Source: Gaeumannomyces sp. JS-464
Lineage: Eukaryota > Ascomycota > Sordariomycetes > Magnaporthales > Magnaporthaceae
Assembly (NCBI GenBank): GCA_002197995.1
Contig: NGZR01000034.1
Span: 1 to 10,429, forward strand
Reading direction: 5' to 3'
Length of the DNA stretch: 10,429 nt
The position numbers were made by a program, and so were the translations under genes. The notes below the pieces were generated by a model. It was not told the origin of the DNA. It saw only the letters and a program-made list of their open reading frames with translations, and ran no database searches. Positions 1 through 7,537 of the stretch are shown here, piece after piece; positions within the stretch are counted from its first letter, which is position 1; every line of letters begins with the position of its first letter.

Positions 1-1129
1 TAGTGGACGGAAGCGTGCGTGTGCGTGGCCGGGTGGCAACAGCAAAGTACCGTGGTGCCGTAGTACGTCCACCACCACAACCGGTCCGTGCGTCAAGAAG
101 GTGTCACCGGTGAGCGGTCAACCGTGTCGCGTGGTCGTGGCACCAGGAGGTGTCCGTCAACAGCAAAGTGAGTGACAGAGGCGTGGACCACAAGGGCGTG
201 TCGTGGACGAGCAAGGGGAGGCGGTCCGACCGGTGAAGAGTCGCAAGGAGAGGTCGTCGTACCGTGGCGTCCAAGCGCGGCGGCGACCCGTGTCGTGCGT
301 CGGGTCAACACACGCAGAAAGTCAAGGGTGTCAGGCGGTGGTCCGTGTCGTCACCCGCAGGGACAGCCGTGTGTGTGCGCCGCGTGTCAACCGAGGCCGT
401 GTCGTCAGTGTGTACAGCCGTGGACCAGAGCGGTCCAAGTGTCGAGTCCAGTGTGTGACCGTGTAACCAGTGGAGAGTCACGCCGGCGGTCGACGGTGTG
501 GGCAGGGTGGTGTGGAGACGGAGAAAGACGTACCGTCAACAGCACGTGGGTGAGTGGCGTGTGTCCGCCGTCAACGAGGCCGGGCGTGAGTCAAGCGCGG
601 TGGTGTCCAGGCGAGTGTCAGTACACAGACAGTGTGGACGTGTGGTGTGGTGTGGCCAGGTCCCAACCGGTCGTACGGTGGCCAGGCGTGCGTGCGGGTG
701 TCGGTCGCCGCGCAGACCGAGGAGGTCGCCACACGGTCGAGGTGTCGTGCCGTGCGTCGTGGAGTCCGGTGCGTCGTGTGTGACGAGCACGGCGCCGTGG
801 CGTGACGGCAAACCGCGGCAAGGGTCGACGGTCGAGCGTCCGCGGTGGGTCGCGCGCGCCGGTGGCGAGGAGTGCGGTGACGAGAGTCAGGCGCGTGGCG
901 GACGAGAACGGTCGTACAGTGGGTCGACGTACCGTCCGTCGGGTCAGCCCAAGGGTCAAGGGGTAACGGAGGCGCCAAGGCCAGTCACGTGCGCCGTGAC
1001 GACGTGTGTCGTCCGTCCGAGTCGAGTAAGTAGGCGTCCCGGCGCGGGTCGTCGGTGGAGTGAGTAGTCAAGGGTCCAGGAGTGAGGACGTCGTGAGTGG
1101 GGAGGTGGAGTGTGGGGTGTGGAGTGTAA
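1..1129 (+). CDS. PWP2: PWP2/UTP1, periodic tryptophan protein 2, C-terminal part (5' end outside window)
   Basis: PWP2 (Utp1) is a WD40 protein of the UTP-B subcomplex of the nucleolar small-subunit processome, which binds U3 snoRNP and pre-rRNA during 18S rRNA maturation. With the extra G ignored, the frame opens in the last WD40 repeats (LLAGGNSKYLCLY, about 19-70), then KKFTVSVN and EFLNSK. It continues through VSFSPAGTAFCAASTE (about 335-395), the family hallmark GLLIYSLD (about 393-425) and FDPFDL (about 439-463). The C-terminal Utp12-type helical domain follows (LVMAFRLNEAGLIKRVF about 550-610; YVARLLRFVAAQTEESPH about 670-735; ADENVYMVDYLLGQP about 900-950). It ends in an acidic tail, DEDSDGEWIGLD, then TAA at 1127-1129. 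About ten single-base losses break the frame, for example one G missing from the GGC of the TEGLLIY motif. The N-terminus and most WD40 repeats lie left of the window. It converges on the next gene. The fungal-type tail argues for an ascomycete. Confidence 0.88.
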
Positions 1130-1410
1130 GCGTGGAGGGTATGTGTCCAGTGCGCGTCCCAGCCAGTGGGGCGCGTGTCGCAGTTGTGTCAGTAGGGGTG
1201 TGTGGTGGTGTGGCACACAAAAGGTGTGGTGTGTCGAGTAGTCCAAGTACAGTGTGTGTGCGTGAGTCAAGAAGTCAGTGAGTGTCGTGGTCGGTGTGTC
1301 GAGTGCCAGTGTAGTCACGTCGAGTGTGTGCCGTGTCAGTGGGGGGTGTCACGGGTGTGTAGGAGCGGTCCGTCGAGTGGTCCGTGAGCAAGGTGGTCAG
1401 CAGCGAAACA
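1130..1410. other. Convergent intergenic gap between PWP2 and the questin-oxidase-like gene
   Basis: This stretch lies between two genes that end towards each other and should hold both 3' untranslated regions and their polyadenylation signals. With the extra G ignored it is T-rich with several TTTT runs, as usual for fungal 3' regions. I could not pick out a convincing AATAAA signal on either strand. A reading frame beginning near 1278 stays open for some distance on the + strand, but it runs into the antisense of the questin-oxidase-like gene and shows no recognisable protein. Confidence 0.5.
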
Positions 1411-3347
1411 GTGTAGGGTCAAAAAGGACGGGAAGGTCAAGGTGCGCAAGACGTCGAGCAGCCAACCGACCGTGTCCAGTGCCGTCGTGTCCAAGCCCGT
1501 GTGTGCGGACCAGTGCGTCCCCAGGCCCCGTCGACCGAGGTCCACGAGTCAGTGGTGTCAACACCGTGTCAGTCAGTGTCGTCCGTGTGCCCGTGTGAGG
1601 CGCAGTCCAGGTCCCAGTCCGTCAGTACGGCGCCGCAGACCGTGCGTGGCAGAGTGCCGCGGCCCGGCCCAGCGTGTAGTGGCGGTGGCCGGTCGGTCGC
1701 CGAAGCCGGTGGAGGCGCGAGACGACGGTGAGTCGGCGTCGGCGGCGGCAGCGGACGAGGAGCCGGCCGTGGGGTGTGGTGGCCGCGAGTGCGGGTCGAG
1801 TGGACAGTGGGCGGGACGCGCGCGCGCGGTACGTGCGCCAGGGTCCAGTGCGGAGTCGTGTCCACGTCGAGCAGGCGCACCGTGTGGGGTCGGGTGGGGA
1901 GTCCAGGGGGCGGCGGTGTGAGTGTGGTGTAGGGTAGTGTGGGGAGACGTGACGGTGGGTGCCTGTGTGGTGGTGTGGTGGGTGTGGTAGGTGGTGCAGT
2001 GTCACCGTCCAAAGTGGTCAGTGCCAAAAAGTGTGAGTGCGGTCGTGTAGAGGGAAGTGTGTGGGAACCGTACAGTGAGGAAAAAGGTCAAACGTGTGGA
2101 CGGTGGTGTCGTGTGGGGGGCGCGGCAGCCGAGGCGGCCACAAAGACGGCCGGGTGTGAAGTCGTCGACCGGTCGTCTCCGTCCAGCGTCCGTCGGGGCG
2201 GAGTCCGTGACCGTGTGTGCCGCGAGCGCAAGTCAGTCGTCGGTCCCGTGGAGCGCGGTCAGGGCGCCCGTGCACGAGCGTGTGGTGTGCCGGTCCGTCG
2301 GTGTGCGGACCGAGCGTCGCGAGTCGTGGTCGGTCGGCGGCGGCCGTGCGTCGGTACAGGTGAGGCGAGTGGACGGAGTGTGTGTAGGTCAGGGTGGTCC
2401 CCGCGCGGCGCAGCGTCGGCCGCCAGCGTGTCGTCGGACCCGACCAGGAAGGTCGCGGAGTGGTCGGTCCGTGGTGACGCTCGCCGTGGGCCAGCGCCGT
2501 CGGCCACGACGGCGGGCGTGCGTCCCACTCGAGGCCGGTACATGAGCTGGAGTGAGCGGGGTGCACGAAGCCCGAGCAGGCAGGCGGACGAGCGGTGGTC
2601 GGGTGGCGCGTCGTCGGCGGCCGGGCCGAAGGCGGTGCGTCGGCCAGCACGGTCGCGCCAGCCGCCGCCCGGCCCGCGCCGGTCCAGTCGTCGCGCGTGG
2701 AAGAAGCCGAGGAAGGTCCGGGGTAGGTGGCGCGTCCCGGCCCAGCAGCCCCGTGTGGCGGTGCGTCGTCAGGCGCAGCGTGCGTCCGGGGGCCCGGCGG
2801 TCGCGTGGTGCAGCGGGAGGGGCGGGCCGCGTGGGTACGAGGCGGTGTGGCGGTCGGTAGGCGCGCGTGCAGGGACGCGGCGGTCGGGCCGGGTGCCGGT
2901 AGAGGGCGAGGAGTGGTGGGTGGGGGAGTCGTGGGGTGGGGTGAGTGCGTGTGAGCAAGGGGGGTGTGTGGTGTGTGTAGTAGAGACGGTGTGGTAGTGA
3001 CAGTGTCGTCACGCAGTCCACCCCGTGTGTGTGAGCGGTGTCCACGTGTGTCAGACGTGTACAGTGATGTGGTGAAAGCCAGTCGGTCGGTGTGAAAACA
3101 CAGTGGGTGGGTCCGTGGTAGTCAGTAGTACGTAAGTTAGGTAGTGGCAGGAAGTGGGAGTAGTGGGTGTGTGGGAAGGGCAGTGGCGGCAGTCGTAGGT
3201 CCGTAGTACCCGTAGGGGTGTGCGTGGAGCAGCGTCGGAGTGTGCCGTGTGCGGGCGGAGGCCGTGTGACGTGAGGGACCGTGTCCAGTAGCCCGTGGTG
3301 GTGTCGGGCACGAGTGGTGCAGTCCGAGTAGTGGGGGGTGTGCCAGT
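1411..3347 (-). CDS. Questin-oxidase-like protein (DUF4243 family, Baeyer-Villiger-type oxidase), four exons
   Basis: This family includes questin oxidases of fungal anthraquinone pathways and AflY-type proteins of aflatoxin-like clusters; many members are uncharacterised. The start is ATG at 3347 (MATPISDAHRA). Exon 1 ends after SELLQQ, exon 2 carries DHHVFFNDDGFHNH, and exon 3 begins IPHHILALYGTG (2888-2929). Next come NASYQRP (about 2826-2850), YPDFLGFFQREM (about 2686-2726), the family hallmark GFVHPLIQLMYGLEWEQP (about 2514-2572), IRDFLVGSEKLAAELRRAG and a segment ending FDFFLM. The last exon reads HHV...SPQYLTINAAPWIPT, KVRLLEWKIRMDLAQYA (about 1817-1886), DDGHRHKLGRAAA and WMRLKGKE. 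It ends near FPSFLT at a TAA around 1412-1415. Domain order and size fit a full-length member. About a dozen one-base gaps interrupt the frames. Its substrate cannot be told from the sequence, and I see no polyketide synthase or other pathway gene nearby. Confidence 0.88.
1963..2073 (-). other. Intron 3 of the questin-oxidase-like gene
   Basis: The donor reads GTAGGT after the codons for FDFFL plus AT, and the acceptor reads AAAG before G-CAC-CAC, giving phase 2 and restoring LMHHV across the junction, as expected for the family. About 85 bases remain once the extra G are ignored. Stop codons occur in all frames inside it. Position 1964 is one of the few T that lack a preceding G. Confidence 0.7.
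2930..3062 (-). other. Intron 2 of the questin-oxidase-like gene
   Basis: Splicing joins NDDGFHNH to IPHHILALYG, a junction well conserved in the family. The donor is GTAAGT (3055-3062) and the acceptor CACCCAG (ends at 2930). The interior has in-frame stops and no recognisable coding content. Confidence 0.75.
3114..3209 (-). other. Intron 1 of the questin-oxidase-like gene
   Basis: The acceptor is GATACAG before GAC-CAC-CAT (DHHVFF). An ATACTAAT branch-site-like motif lies about 20 bases before it. The donor is probably GTATAG at 3209, but the end of exon 1 is blurred by base losses, so this boundary is uncertain by several bases. Confidence 0.5.
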
Positions 3348-4260
3348 GTCGTGGAAGGTGTGGTGTGGTCGAGGTCGTGTCGGCAGTGCACAGAGCGGGT
3401 GCCAGCCGGGGTGTCGAGGGAGCCGGTGGGAGTCCGTCGGAAGCAAGCGGTGGGTGGAAGTCAGTGGACCCAAGTACCGAGGGGGTGAGGGACGGGGAAG
3501 GCGTGAGGTGACGGTAGTGCGGTCAAGTTGGTCGTCGGCAGTGTGTAGTAGGTGCGGAGGTAGTCAGACAGACGGGTGACCAGTCAACGCGTGTGCGTCA
3601 GAGTGTGTCGAAAGTCCGGTAAAGGTCCGAGGACCGAGCGGCCGGTACGTGTCGTCCAGGCGTGTCGCCGGTCAGTGTCGTGTGGCCGTGACAGTGTAGG
3701 TAACACGGGCGCAGTGCGAGGTGCCGCGTGAGGGCGTGGACGCCGCGTCAAAGACCGCCGGTGCGTGCAACACCAAGGGTGAACAAAGAAGCGCCACCCA
3801 GAAGGGCGTGTAGGTGACCAGTCAGTGTGTGTCCGGCGCGGTGGAGGGCAGCAAAGTGTCGCACGCGGTCGTGTCGTGTCAGTGTCGGTCACCGAAAGTG
3901 TGAGGCCAGTGTGGTCGGGCAGTCGAAACAGTAGTCGCCGGACCGGTGGGTCGCAGAGTGTCCCCACGCGACGTGTCGCGTGGCACGACGTGTCCAAAGC
4001 AGTGAAGTCACAGTCGTGTGTCAGGTGCGCGTCCAAGAAAAAAAAAGTGGTCAAGCGACGAACACGTGGACGTGCCCGTGTCCGTCGTCCAGTGAGTGTC
4101 AGAGTGCGCGTAGTCCAGTCCGTGGCGTGTGAGTAAAGTAGTCGAGCAACGTCCACGCCGGGCAGCGTGGGTCGTCCAGTCCGTCCGTGTACGTCGTGTG
4201 CAGTAACCCCGTAGTCGTCGCCCAGTGAGGCCGTGGGCCCGGCCGAGCACGTGGACGTCG
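3348..4260. other. Intergenic region upstream of the questin-oxidase-like gene
   Basis: The stretch holds the promoter side of the leftward questin-oxidase-like gene and the 3' flank of the next leftward gene. It includes the intact A9 run at 4038-4046. A minus-strand frame of about 85 codons stays open between about 3879 and 4175 when the extra G are ignored (it contains LPGVELLDIYQARMDS). I recognise no family in it, and a frame this long can arise by chance at this base composition. No RNA gene or repeat was seen. Confidence 0.4.
3540..3551 (-). promoter_or_regulatory. Possible TATA box of the questin-oxidase-like gene
   Basis: On the minus strand, with the extra G ignored, this reads CTATAAAT within a GC-rich surround, roughly 160 real bases upstream of the ATG at 3347. 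Spacing and orientation suit a fungal core promoter. It is a single short match and could be chance. Confidence 0.3.
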
Positions 4261-5941
4261 CGTACCACCGCAGCGTGTCGCCGTCAGGGTCGTGTGGTAG
4301 GGCGAAAGTAGCGTGCCAGTCGGTGCGTGCGTGGTCGGTACCGCCGTGGGGTGGTGGTCGTGAAGCAAAAGCGGCGCCAGTCCGTGCCCGGCGTCAGCCG
4401 GGCCGGAGGCGGTCGGCGGAGGCGTGTGTGGGCGTGTCGTGTGCCAGCCGGCGTGTGGTCGGGCGCAGTCCGTCGGCGGCCCCCGTCGCCAGTCGAGAGG
4501 CGAGCGTGCGTCCGGTGTGTCCGTCGTGTGGGCGTGCCGCGTGTCGTGCGACCGACCCCAGTCCGCCCAGTCGCTCGCACAGCAGCGTCAGTAAAGTCCA
4601 GGTCGGTCAGGGCACAGTCGTGACGAGTCGCGGACACGTGTGTGTGTGCGAGGGAGTCGCGCCCCGTAGGTGTCGCGTGTGTGTGAGGAGGAGTGTGACG
4701 AGCGTGGTAGTGGTGGGTGGGGTGTGTAGTCCGTCCGTCCACGTCAGTCAGTCCGTCGTAGTCGTCCAAACCACGACGCCGCGCCGGTCGTGGCGGTGTC
4801 GTGACCACGTGTAAGCAGCGTCGGGCGGTGTGTCAGTGTGTCGCACCGAGTAAACCGTGAGTGACGGGTCGTGGTGGTGTCGTGGTGTCCCGACGCGTCG
4901 GTCAAGTGGTGTGAGAAGGGTCGGTCGTAGGAGTGGTCAGACCGCGTCCGACGTCGGCCGTGTGTCGTCCGAAGCACGTCGCAGGGCCCGTGTGTCGCAG
5001 TCAGAAACGGCCCGTGGCGAAGGCGTGTCGGCGGTAGGTGTGGTCGTAACCGCCAAGTGGCGTAAAGTGAGAGGAACGTCGACCCAGTGGTGTGACAACG
5101 CGGCGTGTGCGTGCGCGGGGTCCGTGCGTCCAAGCCGAAGGACGTCAAACGGGCACCCAGAGGTCGAAGCCCCCAGTCAAAGCCGCGGGACGTCGGCGAC
5201 CGCCCGGACCGCGGTCGGCAGTAGTCGGGAGAGGGTCGTGTGTGGTCGGTCGGGGGCGGCGTCCGTGTGTGGTGCGGTCCCCGTCCGTCGCCAGTCGCCA
5301 GGGTAGTCCAAAGGGGGCCGCGCGTGTGGGTCCCCCACGGTCGTCAAAGGTGTGGCGCAGCCGGGCGTGTGTAGTCCCGTAAAGCCAGTCGCCGTGCCCC
5401 AGAACGGTAGGAAACGTCGGTCGCCACCGGGCAGTGGTCGTCGGTGTGTGGGTGTCGCGTGCCAGTGGTGTCGGAAGTGTGTCGTGCAGACGTGTCAAAG
5501 TGTGGACGTGTGGAGGAGTAGTCACCGTGGTCGAGCGTCCCGCCAGTCCAAGCCAGTGGGTCCCAGCAGTGGTCGCGAAAGGTGTCAAGTGGAGTGGCGG
5601 TCGGCGTGGGTGCCGACGTCGGGAGTCCACGTGTCGGGTCAGTGTGCGTGTGTCCGTGCAGGAGCCAGTGTAGGTGACAGTCAGCGTGTGACGGTGTGCG
5701 AAAAGTGAGTGGGAAAGTGCGGCGTGTACAAGAGGTCGAGCCGTGTGAAGGTCAGTCGGTGTGGACGCCAGAGGTGACCCAAGTCGGTGACCACCGGTGT
5801 CGTCGGTCGAGAGTAAAAGCCAGTGGCGGCCGGTGGTAGTGTGCCGGTGCCCAGTGTCCACAAGCGTCGTGCGTGTGAGAGCACGTCGAGGAGGGGTCGT
5901 GTGTCAAGAAGACGTGGACGGTCGCGTGCGTGGAAGCCAGT
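4261..5941 (-). CDS. Fungal conserved protein of unknown function with lysine-rich C-terminus
   Basis: I do not recognise a named family, but the protein reads as a real one. It starts with ATG at 5941 (MASSSDVQ), then LKDPPRVLSQAELVEWARQY and HGFYLDENGGHDWVTLAS (about 5740-5830), an intron at 5655-5729, then AMTEVDPESAP and KFRTWQR. Well-ordered motifs follow: MALGIKPGCANFETWG and RGPLWIPGDGEEG (about 5305-5405), YADAVRAVAESRGFDGGFDS (about 5165-5230), TWVEFLSFSHWRLDNYAEAF (about 5025-5095), KAESERSDILDDLLN (about 4905-4975) and NETPELLKWSERQTARRRG (about 4775-4850). The C-terminal part is low-complexity and basic (KRQPKRKRSSSP, KPAGKKPKASA, about 4380-4540), like a nuclear-localisation region. 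The stop is uncertain (about 4261, or in another frame near 4284). A second, very short intron at 5483-5525 is possible. Trp-rich WVEFL-type segments resemble uncharacterised fungal proteins I have seen. Frames shift about every 100 bases. Confidence 0.65.
5655..5729 (-). other. Intron of the unknown fungal gene
   Basis: The donor is GTAAGC (5722-5729) and the acceptor CTGCAG (ends at 5655). A CACTAAT branch-site motif lies close to the acceptor. About 61 real bases remain, a typical filamentous-fungus intron. It joins NDDFKARLL to the segment beginning KAMTEVDPES. Confidence 0.72.
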
Positions 5942-7537
5942 CGTGTGGAGAGTGTGTGGCGTGTGGGAAGGGGGTGTGCGTGTGGTGTGCGTCGAGTAGT
6001 GTCGTGTGTGTGCACCACAGAGCGCAGGGTGGTGCCGTAGGGTCCGCGTGAGTCGAGGTGTGTACGTAGAAGTCAGGAGAGAACAGAGTGCAGCGGCGGG
6101 CCCAACCGAGGCCGGCCGGTGAAGCAGTGTCAGTAGTAGACGCGTGCGTGTGTCCACAAAAGCGTGTAGTCAGGACAAAGAGAGGACGCGGACGCAAACG
6201 GACGAGCGAGGGGCGTGAGTGGCGTCAAAGAGTGCGCAAGTCAGCAGACGCGCGCGTGGAGTGGGTGTCGTGCGACAAAGCCAGTCCCGTGTCACCGTGC
6301 CCAGCAAGCGCGCGTCAACAGTGTCCGCACCGTACGGTCGCCGGTGAGAAACGTAAAGGGTCACGAAGAAGGGCGTGGCGAGGTGCCAGCCAAGTGTGTC
6401 AGGTGACAAAAAGCGGGCGGTGGCGGGTGGTCGTGTCGCACACGGCCCAACGTGTGTGTACCCGTCGTCAAGCGCGAACGAACCAGAACAGCCCGGAAGC
6501 GTGGTACAGGAGGGTGCGCGAAGGTGACCCGTGGTACGTACCGGTCAAGTGCGTGGGGCGTGGCGTCAGTGCGCCAGTAACAACCGTGGGCGTCGTGGTC
6601 GCCGGGTGCCCCCGTACCACACGAGGCGCCAGGCCGGTGCCGCGCCGGCCGTCGCGGCGTCCCCCGTGGTCACGGAAAGTCACCACCCAGGAGGCGGTCG
6701 GCCCAACGCGGCGTCGTGTGCGCCCCGGGTCCGCCCGGGTCGTCGCCCGCACGTCCAGACAGAGTAAGCGTGCGTGTCGGCAGCAGCGGGGGTGGTAGGA
6801 GCCCGTCGCAAGGCGCAGGGGCGTGGGTCGTGTGAACCCAAGTGACACGTGTGTGTCAACAAAGCCGGCGTGGGTCCGTGTCCAGGTGCCAGAGTAGTCG
6901 ACGGTGGTCGGCCCCGTAGTCGGTCCACGTCGTCGTGTACCAAGTAGTGTTGTCGGGTAGCGTCGTCGTCGTGCGTAGCCGTAGTGTCGTGAGTGTGGTA
7001 CGTCAGTCAGGCGTGTGCGTGTGTGCGGTGTGTGTCGTGTGCAAGTCGTGTGTGCACAGTAGTGTCCAAAACCGTCGGTCAGTCGTGTCCGTGTGTGGTA
7101 GTACCCCGTGTGCGTAAAAGTGAGTAGTAGTGTCAGTGTGTCGTGTCGTGTGTGTGGACCGTGCCGTGTCGTCCCAAGTGTGAGTGTGTACCAGTGTGCG
7201 TGTCGTGTGAGTATGTGTCGTCGTGTGTGTGTGGTGCGTAAGTGTGGTGTGGTGGTGTGTGGTGTCAAAAGTGCGTCGTGGTGTCCCCCCGTGTGTCGTT
7301 GTGTTGGTGTCCAGTGTGAGTAGTGTGTCCGTGTGTGTGTCGTAGTCAGTCGCGTCGTCAAGTGTGTGTCACCAGTCGACAATGTGTCCCGTGTGGTAGA
7401 GTAGTGTGTCCGTCGTGTGTGTCCGTGGTAGACAGTGTGTCCGTCCGTGTGTCCGTGGTAGAGTAGTGTGTCACGTGTCGTGTAGTAAGTCGACAGTCGT
7501 CCCGTCGTGTCACGTGGCAGTCGTCCAGTGTTGTCCC
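5942..7537. other. Divergent intergenic region between the unknown gene and the kinase
   Basis: The stretch separates two divergently transcribed genes and should carry both promoters. The left part (about 5942-6900) is GC-rich. The right part (about 6900-7537) is T- and C-rich on the + strand, which is usual just upstream of fungal start sites and fits a promoter for the rightward kinase. It holds a short tandem repeat at about 7393-7480. Two frames look open when the extra G are ignored: a basic frame of about 80 codons starting with ATG (+, about 6088-6354), and a minus-strand frame of over 100 codons (about 6700-7220). Neither matches anything I know, and I do not call them genes. Confidence 0.45.
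7393..7480 (+). repeat. Three-copy short tandem repeat in the T/C-rich upstream region
   Basis: The block GTGGTAGA...GTGTGTC recurs at 7393, 7425 and 7455, spaced 32 and 30 bases. With the extra G ignored, the unit is about 21 bases, close to TCCTGTAGAYATTTCC plus a TCYTT tail. Copies differ by a few substitutions. It sits about 60-140 bases before the probable kinase start. Confidence 0.55.

Noticed and set aside
172..783. Literal plus-strand open frames starting at GTG (for example 172-783)
   Set aside because: They are rich in V, R, S and G, caused by GT repetition, overlap the true PWP2 frame and show no protein-like pattern.
1..1129. Kinetoplastid origin, suggested at first by the PWP2 match and GC content
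   Set aside because: Spliceosomal introns in several genes, a questin-oxidase-like protein and the fungal-type PWP2 tail fit an ascomycete instead.
5483..5525. Second intron in the unknown fungal gene
   Set aside because: Splice-like ends GTGATA...CTGCAG exist and would join ELDR to KFRTWQR, but the real length would be only about 34 bases, shorter than usual fungal introns, so it is mentioned but not called.
6700..7220. Minus-strand frame of over 100 codons in the T/C-rich region
   Set aside because: It stays open after the extra G are ignored, but I recognise no motif. The + strand there looks like a pyrimidine-rich fungal promoter, whose complement tends to lack stops in some frames.
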